In this document: positions 6,725 through 13,758 of the stretch, piece after piece
Layout: each line of letters begins with the position of its first letter
Position numbering within the stretch: position 1 is the first letter of the stretch
IMG/VR virus record: IMGVR_UViG_3300032607_000700
Location: 1-64,000 of that record
Direction: 5' to 3' (one strand)
DNA length: 64,000 nucleotides
Source: a virus
Program-made: the position numbers and the translations under genes
The notes under the pieces: generated by a model
What the model saw: only the letters and a program-made list of their open reading frames with translations
The model's database searches: none
What the model was told of the DNA's origin: nothing

Positions 6725-7741
6725 TCACTTCTCTCCCAGCAAATATTTGTTAGAGATTGTCTTGAACGACATTCCACCACGCACTTCCTTGAACACAATG
6801 CCTTCACGCTGGGTGTTGCCAAGTTTTGACTCACCTTCAGCCCATTGCAAGAGTTCATCAACTGAGCCTACACCTAGGTCTTTGTCAATCAACAGCACAG
6901 GAACATGCAGTAGACCCATACTATCAATCAAAGCACGACGGTACACCGGCTGCACATATTCACCAGTTTGAATATTGTAAACATCAAACACACGGAACTG
7001 GGGCTTGGACAGTTTGTAAATGTTGCCTTGGATTCCGGGACCAATCAACTCACCTTGAACGGCCCAGTTGCGTCTGCGTGTGGTGGAGTCGCGCATCTTT
7101 TGTTCAATCTGCTCTTGGCGAGCAACTTGCCAGAATGTGTTATCAGCAGTTTCTTTCAAGTCCAAGTTACGTGAGCATACACCGAACACACCATCAATCA
7201 AGTACACAGTCATTGAAGAGCCTTCCAGCTTTTCAGTAATCTCAAACTGAGTGCCAGCTTGTGCAGCAGCAAGGATTTCTCCAACAAGATTCTGCGCACG
7301 TTCCTGATCAGTCTTGGGAATCAGTGATGGGAAGTTGCCCTTGGCCATGCCAGCCAGCTGAGCATTCATTGGGCGTTCCCACTTGACGATACCAAGTGTT
7401 TCGGAAACGTCATCACCTTCCACAAAAGAATTAGTTTGTGGAATAACAGAGTCAAGATTCAGCAACAACCCTTGGCTCAGTTGACCACGTAGTTTTACTG
7501 TACGCAGACGTTCGCCGCGGATGCCTTCAAACTCTCGAGGCTCTTTGCCCTTGGATAGGAATGGTGCAAGCTCTGTAGGGATCCAAGAGTCAATCTCACA
7601 ATACACTGCTAGATTGCCCACTGAGAATTCGCCCTTTTTAACAACAACCTTCCATCCACCAATGCTAGCGCATTCGATAGCATCTGCACCCTCAATGGGA
7701 TTCAGTGCATCAATTTGTCGAATAGTGGCCATTTTACGCAT
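6725..7741 (-). CDS. RNA ligase, Rnl/DRB0094-like
   Basis: The ATG at 7741 has AAGGAA eight bases upstream. The 338-residue protein carries the nucleotidyltransferase series: motif I EKLEGSS (AMP-accepting Lys), motif III-like FGVCSRNLDL, GELIGPGIQGN, motif IV EGIVFK and motif V SFKTISNKYL. About 160 residues precede motif I, as in ligases with an N-terminal OB-like module. It would seal RNA ends prepared by the kinase at 5382, a known phage answer to tRNA-cleaving defences. The family is clear; the substrate is inferred. Confidence 0.85.
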   Translation of the reverse strand: MRKMATIRQIDALNPIEGADAIECASIGGWKVVVKKGEFSVGNLAVYCEIDSWIPTELAPFLSKGKEPREFEGIRGERLRTVKLRGQLSQGLLLNLDSVIPQTNSFVEGDDVSETLGIVKWERPMNAQLAGMAKGNFPSLIPKTDQERAQNLVGEILAAAQAGTQFEITEKLEGSSMTVYLIDGVFGVCSRNLDLKETADNTFWQVARQEQIEQKMRDSTTRRRNWAVQGELIGPGIQGNIYKLSKPQFRVFDVYNIQTGEYVQPVYRRALIDSMGLLHVPVLLIDKDLGVGSVDELLQWAEGESKLGNTQREGIVFKEVRGGMSFKTISNKYLLGEK

Positions 7742-7743
7742 TT

Positions 7744-7950
7744 TTATTTCCTTCCAATCTTTGATACCACATTGGCCTTGCTCACTTGCAATTGATAAAG
7801 GAACCTACGGTATGTGCGTAATGCTGCAATACTCATTGGATCTTCCTTGCCTTCTAGCTCAGCAATCTTTGCTTCTAGCTCTTGTTCTTTTGCACGGTGG
7901 CGCTCGATATCTGCATTGAGACCTTTTGCTTTGTTCCAAAAGTATTTCAT
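7744..7950 (-). CDS. 68-residue coiled-coil protein
   Basis: The open frame reaches 8001 but overlaps the promoter; the ATG at 7950 with AGGAG before it is preferred. The protein starts MKYFWNKAKGLNADI and runs into a charged coiled coil (HRAKEQELEAKIAELEGK). No family recognised. Confidence 0.65.
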   Translation of the reverse strand: MKYFWNKAKGLNADIERHRAKEQELEAKIAELEGKEDPMSIAALRTYRRFLYQLQVSKANVVSKIGRK

Positions 7951-7983
7951 ACCGTTCTCCTGTTTGTTACTGTGTATGGGTTT

Positions 7984-8012
7984 ATTATACAACCAAAACA
8001 ATAACCGGTCAA
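7984..8012 (-). promoter_or_regulatory. Early sigma70-type promoter
   Basis: TTGACCGG, then TATAAT with a 17-base spacer on the minus strand. It drives the coiled-coil and RNA ligase genes downstream. Confidence 0.8.
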
Positions 8013-8025
8013 CCAGTAGGGTTTT

Positions 8026-8523
8026 TCAGCTACCCGTGCTCAGCACCAGTGTGCGAGGATCTTCTGCATCCGGTGCAAAGCCTTCAATGAACACATGATG
8101 GTCATCACCGCTATCACGGATACAGGCATTGGCTGCGATCCATATAGCCGACCAAGTTGAGCCATTGATGCTACAGCTCACAGGATTCTTACCCCAATGA
8201 TTCTTGTAGACCATACGATCTGCACCTTCGTAAGGGTGACGATCAGAGAGATTGTCTGCTTCGTAAACACTCCATTCACTATTGTCCATGCCCAGTTGCC
8301 GACCCACATCACTGTAATGATTGGACTTGCGATCCATAGAGTCATTGTCCTCTTGGTAAGCACGATCAAGACCTCGACGAATTTCGCTGGCACCGTGAGC
8401 CAATCGTTTGTACAGTTCGGGATTGATCACTGGTTCAAGATGCCGAACAGCACTCTCAAGTTCACAAAGGCCGTTATGAATAGTCGTAAATTCTTCAGCG
8501 GTAAGAGTAGGATTGTGATACAT
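8026..8523 (-). CDS. Unknown 165-residue protein
   Basis: AGGAG precedes the ATG at 8523 (MYHNPTLTAEEF). The N-terminal half is helical, the C-terminal half has the region GSTWSAIWIAANACIRDSG followed by an acidic tail. No catalytic motif is seen. It sits between the early promoters at 7984 and 9000 and would be read from the latter. Confidence 0.6.
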   Translation of the reverse strand: MYHNPTLTAEEFTTIHNGLCELESAVRHLEPVINPELYKRLAHGASEIRRGLDRAYQEDNDSMDRKSNHYSDVGRQLGMDNSEWSVYEADNLSDRHPYEGADRMVYKNHWGKNPVSCSINGSTWSAIWIAANACIRDSGDDHHVFIEGFAPDAEDPRTLVLSTGS

Positions 8524-8544
8524 TTTGGCTCCTGGATTATACAA

Positions 8545-8739
8545 TCAATTGTAGTCAGTATCGAGTTCGAATTGATCGTCGTAACGGGCCTCGCCGCCGG
8601 TGTCTCTGCACCACTGCTCGTACTCCACAGCATCCTCTTGCTCACGCCGACGCACAATAGCGTAGGCTTCAGTGTAGGAGGTGCCTTGGGCCATCAAGTC
8701 TACCATCTGTGCTTCAAACTCTTCCATGCTGTAGAACAT
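8545..8739 (-). CDS. Unknown 64-residue acidic protein
   Basis: AAGGAG precedes the ATG at 8739 (MFYSMEEFEAQMVDLM). The protein is helical and acidic, with a Tyr-rich end (EYEQWCRDTGGEARYDD). Function unknown. Confidence 0.6.
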   Translation of the reverse strand: MFYSMEEFEAQMVDLMAQGTSYTEAYAIVRRREQEDAVEYEQWCRDTGGEARYDDQFELDTDYN

Positions 8740-8749
8740 AGTGTGCTCC

Positions 8750-8965
8750 TTAATAACTCTGGTGGCTGTGACCAATTCGGTATACTGCACCACCTGCCTC
8801 TATACCCAAATCTGCGCTTGCATACTCTGCGGTATAGAGCTCTGGAAGCATACACTCTGCAAACTCACCGTCCGAGTAATAACCGCTCTCAGTCATTACC
8901 AACTTGGCACCTGGCGGCAACTTGCTCAAAGCCTCGATCATTTGTTTTACTGTGATTGCTGTCAT
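8750..8965 (-). CDS. Unknown 71-residue protein
   Basis: AAGGAG precedes the ATG. The opening TVKQMIEALSKLPPGAKLV is typical of a small phage- and plasmid-borne family of unknown function. It is the first gene after the promoter at 9000. Confidence 0.65.
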   Translation of the reverse strand: MTAITVKQMIEALSKLPPGAKLVMTESGYYSDGEFAECMLPELYTAEYASADLGIEAGGAVYRIGHSHQSY

Positions 8966-8999
8966 ATTCTGCTCCTTGTGTGTTGCTGTCTATGTATGT

Positions 9000-9028
9000 A
9001 TTATAATGCCTTTTGGATAACCGGTCAA
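9000..9028 (-). promoter_or_regulatory. Early sigma70-type promoter
   Basis: TTGACCGG, 17-base spacer, TATAAT, followed by ACATACATAG. The -35 box overlaps the TGA stop of the upstream gene at 9025, an economical arrangement also used at 9783 and 12025. Confidence 0.85.
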
Positions 9029-9366
9029 CCTTTGATGTGCTTCCTAGCCCATTCAGCCACAGCGGCTTGGAACCCGTCTTTGTAGAAGTCAATATGAGGA
9101 GTCACGTAGTCGTAGAGACGATGCATTGATTCTCTAGCGGATTCGACATAGGCGGCCTTTTTAGCTTCGGACCACTTGGGGCCACCGGGCCAATAGACCA
9201 GCATGGCCGAGGCAGCTGCCATGTTCCAAACGTAGGCCTCTTTTGTTATCGTATCAACGATCTTAGAAAAGTCCGCCGACTTCTTAGGAACACCATGTTT
9301 GGTCAAAGCCAATTCTACAATCCTCTTCGCTTCGGCCTTTGCGGCCCTTTGAGATATGACTTTCAT
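9025..9366 (-). CDS. Unknown 113-residue basic helical protein
   Basis: AAGGAG precedes the ATG. The sequence starts MKVISQRAAKAEAKRIVEL, has a hydrophobic centre (WNMAAASAMLVYWPGG) and a Lys/Arg-rich end. No family recognised. The compact single-gene unit with its own promoter resembles small early host-takeover genes. Confidence 0.6.
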   Translation of the reverse strand: MKVISQRAAKAEAKRIVELALTKHGVPKKSADFSKIVDTITKEAYVWNMAAASAMLVYWPGGPKWSEAKKAAYVESARESMHRLYDYVTPHIDFYKDGFQAAVAEWARKHIKG

Positions 9367-9388
9367 CTTCTACTCCTTGTTGCTAAGT

Positions 9389-9417
9389 ATTGTATCAGCG
9401 TTTCACGCTCTTGTCAA
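9389..9417 (-). promoter_or_regulatory. Early promoter variant
   Basis: TTGACA, 17 bases, TACAAT on the minus strand, overlapping the end of the upstream gene. It faces the gene at 9025-9366. Confidence 0.65.
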
Positions 9418-9732
9418 GTGGTATTGGAACCCTTGTGCAGACTCTTTCTTAAAAATTCCTTCGTTAGCCCAGTCGCCTTCCAACAGCTTCAGCATCTTTG
9501 GATCTGTAATGAATGCACCGTGTTGCACCTTAACAGCAGCACTCTTTTTACCGTAGCCTACATCGTAAACTGTGCCGCTGATCACCATCTCCAACGCCAA
9601 CTTGATGCGATCCATACGGATCTGCTGTGCCTGTGAGTATAGCGTCTTGTTGGCATGGTTGCGCATACGACGGTCCTGCAGGGCAAAGAACTTGTTAGCG
9701 GCTTCTTTAGTGTCTAGCGTTACGGTGTGCAT
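9403..9732 (-). CDS. Unknown 109-residue protein
   Basis: AAGGAG lies upstream of the ATG. The product starts MHTVTLDTKEAANKFFALQ and is basic in its first half (RRMRNHANK). No domain recognised. It has its own early promoter at 9758. Confidence 0.6.
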   Translation of the reverse strand: MHTVTLDTKEAANKFFALQDRRMRNHANKTLYSQAQQIRMDRIKLALEMVISGTVYDVGYGKKSAAVKVQHGAFITDPKMLKLLEGDWANEGIFKKESAQGFQYHLTRA

Positions 9733-9757
9733 TGTGTCTCCTTGTTGCTATGTATGT

Positions 9758-9786
9758 ATTATACCGCCGTTTAGATAACCCGTCAA
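9758..9786 (-). promoter_or_regulatory. Early sigma70-type promoter
   Basis: TTGACG, 17 bases, TATAAT, followed by ACATACATAG. The -35 box overlaps the TGA stop of the gene at 9783. Confidence 0.8.
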
Positions 9787-10019
9787 CCAATTGCTTTGTA
9801 TAACCCTACAAGTCCTATGGATAATGACACAAAATTCACCACAACTTGTGGCTTATTTCCCACACGAGCAGCCCAGATCAAGAACGCTATAGTGCCCACA
9901 GCAAACACCAAAATATTCCAGGGATACACCGCGGGACCTATTGCGTTGAGCACGTGCCCGGCAATGATTGCTACGGCACCCGCCCATTGAATTACTTCAT
10001 TTTTAAAATTAGATATCAT
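9783..10019 (-). CDS. 78-residue membrane protein
   Basis: Two or three hydrophobic segments are visible (WAGAVAIIAGHVLNAIG, ILVFAVGTIAFLIWAA, VNFVSLSIGLVGLY) with short polar loops. It is expected in the inner membrane. The lysis genes sit elsewhere, so a holin role is unlikely. Function unknown. Confidence 0.65.
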   Translation of the reverse strand: MISNFKNEVIQWAGAVAIIAGHVLNAIGPAVYPWNILVFAVGTIAFLIWAARVGNKPQVVVNFVSLSIGLVGLYKAIG

Positions 10020-10046
10020 TGGCTTCTTTTGTGTCTATATGTGCTT

Positions 10047-10075
10047 ATTATACAAGGGTTTGGATTTCTGGTCAA
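10047..10075 (-). promoter_or_regulatory. Early sigma70-type promoter
   Basis: TTGACCAG, 17-base spacer, TATAAT, immediately downstream of the terminator that closes the SPFH unit. Confidence 0.8.
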
Positions 10076-10083
10076 CCAAATAC

Positions 10084-10110
10084 CAAAAGAAAAGGGCCGT
10101 AAAGGCCCTT
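10084..10110 (-). terminator. Rho-independent terminator after the SPFH gene
   Basis: On the minus strand AAGGGCC, loop TTTAC, GGCCCTT is followed by a T-rich run (TTCTTTTG). It lies about 20 bases beyond the SPFH stop and just before the next early promoter. Confidence 0.8.
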
Positions 10111-10128
10111 GTTCTTGTTTTTATCCAA

Positions 10129-10926
10129 TCACTTGTTCATCATCAATGCTGTGAAGTTTGAAGGTACAACAATAGTTTGCACTTTACCGTTCTTGATACC
10201 TTCGGAGATGTTCAACATGGCCTGTGCTTCCATGAACTTGATAGAACTACCTGAATTGTTAGCCAATGCTGCCATACGACGACTTTCGGCTTCGGCAGTT
10301 TTGACCTCAACTTCTTTCTGTTTCAGTTCATTCTTGCTACGAACCAATGCGTTAGCACTTTCCACAACTGTGTCGCTTGGAACAACATTACGAATCAATA
10401 CCTGACTGATCATGATAGTACCGTCTAGTTTTTCTTCAGCAAGATTGCGAACAATTTCATCCTGAATGAACTTTTCCATTTCGCTACGCTTGTCAGCCAT
10501 GTCCAGTGCTTCGTACTTACGTGCTGCCTTGTAGATGGCATTACGAGCATTTTGCACAATGTAGTTGTACATCACATAAGTGTCTCCTTTGAACTCGGCG
10601 TGGAATGCTTTGTTCTTGGTTGAATACAGTTCTGCCACTTGTTGTGGGTTAATATTATACACAACCACAGCATCAAAATCTTTCATTGTGCTGTTGTCGG
10701 CTGCCACAGGAGTCATGTCATTCAGTGTGACATTAACATCCTTGACAGGGAAGGTCAAGACTTCGCCGATCAGGACCTGATTGAACGAACCAGGCAGCAA
10801 CTCACCAGGCTGTACCTGTTTATCAAAACCAACTCTCACACCCACCTCACCGGTTTCAATGCGAGTACATGCAGATGTTAGAGCAACTGCGGTCAGAACA
10901 AAACCAACTTTAACCAAACGATTCAT
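10129..10926 (-). CDS. SPFH/Band 7 (prohibitin-like) lipoprotein
   Basis: Residues 1-20 form a signal peptide with lipobox LTSAC. The remainder follows the SPFH pattern: GEVGVRVGFDKQVQPGELLPG, FDAVVVYNINPQQVAELY, VRNLAEEKLDG, then a long charged helix (ALVRSKNELKQKEVEVKTAEAE written across residues about 190-215). Such proteins oligomerise on membranes and, as HflK/HflC, regulate the FtsH protease. A phage copy may protect phage proteins or steer membrane proteolysis; that is inference. CAGGAG precedes the ATG. Confidence 0.8.
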   Translation of the reverse strand: MNRLVKVGFVLTAVALTSACTRIETGEVGVRVGFDKQVQPGELLPGSFNQVLIGEVLTFPVKDVNVTLNDMTPVAADNSTMKDFDAVVVYNINPQQVAELYSTKNKAFHAEFKGDTYVMYNYIVQNARNAIYKAARKYEALDMADKRSEMEKFIQDEIVRNLAEEKLDGTIMISQVLIRNVVPSDTVVESANALVRSKNELKQKEVEVKTAEAESRRMAALANNSGSSIKFMEAQAMLNISEGIKNGKVQTIVVPSNFTALMMNK

Positions 10927-11013
10927 TTAGATAACTCCTGTAGAAAAAAGATAAAAACACACAACGAAACCCAGTGCAAAATAAATTGGCCTTAGCCAAC
11001 TATCATTGATCAT
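10927..11013 (-). CDS. 28-residue membrane peptide
   Basis: The frame MINDSWLRPIYFALGF continues with one transmembrane stretch, preceded by AAAGGA. Its TAA abuts the SPFH ATG, and the SD of the SPFH gene lies inside it, so translational coupling is likely. Confidence 0.45.
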   Translation of the reverse strand: MINDSWLRPIYFALGFVVCFYLFSTGVI

Positions 11014-11023
11014 GATGATTCCT

Positions 11024-11200
11024 TTAAAATAAAACAACAACCAGAATCAACAGCACGATTGCCGTCAATCCACACATTGTACTATACGCAAGCAATTTAG
11101 TCAATGCCCATTTGTCCTTTCCGGTCAAATCTCTAAAACTTTTAATTCCAACATAGAAAATGCCAAATGCAATTAAAAATGCCAATATAATTTTAATCAT
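11024..11200 (-). CDS. 58-residue protein with two membrane spans
   Basis: The ATG overlaps the upstream stop (ATGA). The sequence has hydrophobic ends (IILAFLIAFGIFYVG and GLTAIVLLILVVVLF) around a polar centre (FRDLTGKDKWALTK). It lies directly upstream of the SPFH unit and may work with it at the membrane. Function unknown. Confidence 0.6.
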   Translation of the reverse strand: MIKIILAFLIAFGIFYVGIKSFRDLTGKDKWALTKLLAYSTMCGLTAIVLLILVVVLF

Positions 11201-11463
11201 AGTTCAACTCCGAAATGATGTTTAATCAATGCTCTAACATACCAAGTATGCAAACCAGTTGTATGCTTATGTTCTTGAGGCACCCAAACTGTGTCTGATT
11301 CTTTGGCTTCAGCGTCTATCAACAGTTGTTTAAGTTCTTCAATGCCAAATCCTTTGAAGAATTTGAAGGCACCTTGATTTGGAAAATACTCGTAGGGGTT
11401 GTTAAACCCTGCTGAGGAGTAGCCACTATCATAAGGAATTTTAATACCGTCAAACGCACCCAT
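11197..11463 (-). CDS. 88-residue protein with the HFGVE tail
   Basis: The body (MGAFDGIKIPYDSGYSS, then GIEELKQLLIDAEAKE) is unlike the MNERI family, but the C terminus ALIKHHFGVEL carries the shared tail. Together with the gene at 278 this shows the tail attached to different bodies. Function unknown. Confidence 0.65.
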   Translation of the reverse strand: MGAFDGIKIPYDSGYSSAGFNNPYEYFPNQGAFKFFKGFGIEELKQLLIDAEAKESDTVWVPQEHKHTTGLHTWYVRALIKHHFGVEL

Positions 11464-11684
11464 TATTCTTTGACTCCGAAATGTTCTTCAACCTCAACAA
11501 AAATGTCATCAATGTCTCGTTCGGGGTCATGAGGATTCATTTCCTCAATAACGCTTAAACATTCTGCCACAATCAACTGGGCGAACTTTTTGACAAAGTC
11601 TTTAGTGTATGGAATCGTTATAGGATAGCCATCTGGACTTTGATGTGAAGCCTGTTCAGCAAGTTCTTTAATTCGTTCGTTCAT
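11463..11684 (-). CDS. MNERI/HFGVE family small protein
   Basis: The 73-residue protein starts MNERIKELAEQ, has FAQLIVAECLSVIEE in the centre and ends EEHFGVKE. It is a full-length family member. ACAGGAG precedes the ATG. No clear promoter of the common early type is seen in the 46 bases upstream. Confidence 0.75.
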   Translation of the reverse strand: MNERIKELAEQASHQSPDGYPITIPYTKDFVKKFAQLIVAECLSVIEEMNPHDPERDIDDIFVEVEEHFGVKE

Positions 11685-11730
11685 ACCTGTACTCCTGTGT
11701 GTCTAGGTGTTTATTTACGGAATGATTTGA

Positions 11731-11958
11731 TCAAAAGTCATACGCATCGGCGAAGTCAACCATGTCTGGGGTGGCCCGACGCAAGAATTCTTTGCCTACC
11801 ACTGCCGGTTTTGGCCGCCAGACTATCCAATTGTTGATAGCCCATACTTTAACTTTGGAATTTACTGGATTTACCTTAGTAACTCGCCCTATAACTTGAT
11901 TGCCGGACCGGCTACGATAATATACCAACTCGTTCACTGCAATTTTAATTTTTTTCAT
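11731..11958 (-). CDS. Unknown 75-residue basic protein
   Basis: A GGAG six bases before the ATG at 11958 sets the start MKKIKIAVNELVYYRSRSG. The pattern GNQVIGRVTKVNPVNSKVKVW suggests a small beta barrel of the SH3/KOW type. Function unknown. Confidence 0.6.
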   Translation of the reverse strand: MKKIKIAVNELVYYRSRSGNQVIGRVTKVNPVNSKVKVWAINNWIVWRPKPAVVGKEFLRRATPDMVDFADAYDF

Positions 11959-11999
11959 TTTGGTCTCCAAGTTCAATCAGCTCTTGATCTCATGTATGT

Positions 12000-12028
12000 A
12001 TTATACAAAAACGGTAATTTCTGGTCAA
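12000..12028 (-). promoter_or_regulatory. Early sigma70-type promoter
   Basis: TTGACCAG, 17 bases, TATAAT, then ACATACATG. The -35 box overlaps the TGA stop of the GIY-YIG gene. Confidence 0.85.
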
Positions 12029-12369
12029 CCGTTTTGCTTGACCCGCACATCAGTATTCAGCGAGGGTGTGTACTGAGCAATCAGTTGTCGTTCCAACTTA
12101 TGTGCAACTTCTTTTCCGCGAACAATGTCAACTATGGTTGCCACTATGTTATCAGCACCAGCAGCACGAATTGCTTGGTACAAATTCCAAAACTTGTCCT
12201 CAGTACGCGAGCGATAGATGTGCTTGTTTACACGGCTACGCAGGCTCATCAGCGTGGTACGCTGAGTCTTGGCAGTGATACCAATGTAAGTCTCAAACCC
12301 GATATGCAAAGCATACACGATATGAGTGCGATCAACACGCTTCTTACGGGTGGCTTTTTTTGCTTCCAT
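12025..12369 (-). CDS. Small GIY-YIG domain protein, probably from a leaderless mRNA
   Basis: After a basic N terminus the protein has [19 protein letters not shown], a GIY-YIG variant, with an Arg-rich helix ([12 protein letters not shown]) and a later Glu in [10 protein letters not shown]. At 114 residues it is a nuclease domain with no obvious DNA-binding tail, unlike the homing enzyme at 1973. It could be a nicking or repair nuclease. The ATG is seven bases after the -10 TATAAT, so no 5' leader is expected. Confidence 0.75.
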   Translation of the reverse strand: MEAKKATRKKRVDRTHIVYALHIGFETYIGITAKTQRTTLMSLRSRVNKHIYRSRTEDKFWNLYQAIRAAGADNIVATIVDIVRGKEVAHKLERQLIAQYTPSLNTDVRVKQNG

Positions 12370-12375
12370 ACACGT

Positions 12376-12404
12376 ATTATACCCAGTCTAGCGATTCCGG
12401 TCAA
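12376..12404 (-). promoter_or_regulatory. Early promoter placed at the start codon
   Basis: TTGACCGG, 17 bases, TATAAT, then ACGTGT and the ATG of the GIY-YIG gene. Bases 12405-12496 upstream hold no gene; they contain only AT-rich sequence with a weak ATAATAT/ATATTAT inverted repeat after the stop at 12497. Confidence 0.75.
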
Positions 12405-12496
12405 CTGTTTTGCCCCCAAAAAAGTGAACTTTTTCTGTGGCTTTTTTACAACAAATTTAGTGTGAATATATAATATTATCTTTATATTATCAATTG

Positions 12497-12859
12497 TTAT
12501 TGAGTATAGTTTTCAAGAAACTGATTTAAATCTCCATACACATTGGCCAAAAATGCTTCTTTAGATCCGTAGAATTTGATGCTGGGATTTTTTCTATCTA
12601 TATTAAGATAATAGGGATCTTGTAATCGTTGATCCAACTGTACTAATAGTTTGGGACGTATTTGTTCAGGGCCAATATCAAAATTATAATGCTCAATATT
12701 CATTCGTTGCATGGCAATATAACCATGAGAGCTGAGACGCATACCTGCACCTTGACGAGAATTACGCCACCATGTTTGCATGGCCCAATCTAATCCGGGG
12801 CGCCGAGATTCAGGATACTGCCTGATCAGTGCTTCGGTAATGGCTTGCTTATTTCGCAT
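12497..12859 (-). CDS. Unknown 120-residue protein
   Basis: The protein starts MRNKQAITEALIRQYPESR and overlaps the upstream gene by 11 bases. It contains an aromatic patch (LDWAMQTWWRNSRQG) and a basic surface. No family recognised. Its SD would lie inside the upstream gene. Confidence 0.6.
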   Translation of the reverse strand: MRNKQAITEALIRQYPESRRPGLDWAMQTWWRNSRQGAGMRLSSHGYIAMQRMNIEHYNFDIGPEQIRPKLLVQLDQRLQDPYYLNIDRKNPSIKFYGSKEAFLANVYGDLNQFLENYTQ

Positions 12860-13145
12860 TGGGATATATCTTATCCCCTTGCTTGAGTAATACTACACAA
12901 AACTTGTCAGTGCGAAACTGAATGTTTAGTTTTCTAGCCAAGTTGATTGCGTGTCCTTTATTTGAAAAAGATACTTTTTTATACTTGGGACCAGGATACT
13001 GTGTGAGTAGATTTGAAGTCTTGAGATTGATTGGCTGATTATCAAAAAACACGGCATAGATACCATCAGCTTTTAAAATTTGCTCAGTTTTGTAGGTCTG
13101 CTTGTTAGTATTCTCTATCAACACTGATGGTTTTGGACGACTCAT
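12849..13145 (-). CDS. Unknown 98-residue basic protein with a hairpin-controlled RBS
   Basis: The product starts MSRPKPSVLIENTNKQ and is basic and beta-rich. Its SD (AGGAG) lies nine bases before the ATG but inside the 3' arm of the perfect hairpin at 13151-13188. In read-through mRNA the RBS should be closed. A late-promoter-like box in the hairpin loop could give a short RNA with an open RBS. Function unknown. Confidence 0.6.
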   Translation of the reverse strand: MSRPKPSVLIENTNKQTYKTEQILKADGIYAVFFDNQPINLKTSNLLTQYPGPKYKKVSFSNKGHAINLARKLNIQFRTDKFCVVLLKQGDKIYPNAK

Positions 13146-13150
13146 TGATT

Positions 13151-13188
13151 ATACTCCTACATTTATTTATGCATAAATGTAGGAGTAT
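13151..13188 (-). promoter_or_regulatory. Perfect 16-bp hairpin hiding an RBS and holding a late-promoter-like box
   Basis: ATACTCCTACATTTAT and ATAAATGTAGGAGTAT pair perfectly around a 6-base loop, directly after the stop at 13189. Read on the minus strand, the 5' arm CTCCT masks the AGGAG of the next gene, and the loop plus 3' arm contain CATAAATA, one base from T4 late TATAAATA. There is no U-run, so it is not a simple terminator. Confidence 0.75.
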
Positions 13189-13398
13189 TTAGAAGTCTCG
13201 ACTGCCCAATTCCACAGTGATAACTTCTTGTTTTTGTGCGTTCAGCAACTGCGTCTGCAGTTCTGTCATGGCCAACAACAGTTTGGTTATGTCAGCATGC
13301 AAGTGTTTGGCGTCACGAATTGGCATGATGAAGTCACGCTGTCCACGTGCTTCATGTGCCTTTACTGAATCAACAAATCGGTTAATATGTATGCTCAT
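13189..13398 (-). CDS. 69-residue helical protein
   Basis: The sequence MSIHINRFVDSVKAHEARG continues into a long amphipathic helix (LHADITKLLLAMTELQTQLL). One base overlaps the stop of the MazG-like gene. Function unknown. Confidence 0.6.
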   Translation of the reverse strand: MSIHINRFVDSVKAHEARGQRDFIMPIRDAKHLHADITKLLLAMTELQTQLLNAQKQEVITVELGSRDF

Positions 13399-13745
13399 TA
13401 GGAAAACTTATTAAAAGCGCCCTTCTTTTTCATGAATGGTTTCAAGTTTGGTGGTTGCCAGAAATTTGGCTTGAGTACCTTGCCATCTTCACGCTTGCGC
13501 ACTTTGCCAGTTTCCTTATCCACTTTACTGAAGTTTGATCGCATAACTTCTTTCCACGCACCTTCACCATCCGCACCCATACTATGAATAGCACCAATGG
13601 TAACAACTAAGATATCAATGAGTGCATCTAATGTTTCAATATCATCATTGGCATCTTTGAGTTCTTGATATTCTTCGTCAATCAAGTTCATATACATATC
13701 AAACTGTGCTTGGTCTCCCGTGACACTTTGATCACAGGCTTTCAT
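13398..13745 (-). CDS. MazG/PRA-PH-like nucleotide pyrophosphohydrolase
   Basis: I place the start at ATG 13745 because AGGAG lies six bases before it; an upstream ATG at 13778 is also possible. The all-alpha pattern YMNLIDEEYQELKDAND followed by ETLDALIDILVVTIGAIHSMG contains the ExxE and ExxD metal-binding helices of MazG-type enzymes. These hydrolyse (d)NTPs to monophosphates. In T4-like phages such enzymes tune nucleotide or alarmone pools. Confidence 0.75.
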   Translation of the reverse strand: MKACDQSVTGDQAQFDMYMNLIDEEYQELKDANDDIETLDALIDILVVTIGAIHSMGADGEGAWKEVMRSNFSKVDKETGKVRKREDGKVLKPNFWQPPNLKPFMKKKGAFNKFS

Positions 13746-13758
13746 AAATTTCTCCTGA

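Noticed and set aside
7951-8001. N-terminal extension of the coiled-coil gene
   Set aside because: It overlaps the promoter; an internal ATG has a good SD.
9783-10019. Holin candidate
   Set aside because: A recognisable three-TM holin lies in the lysis cassette at 62165; this gene has an early promoter.
10084-10110. Small RNA candidate
   Set aside because: The hairpin with T-run is placed exactly as a terminator for the SPFH gene.
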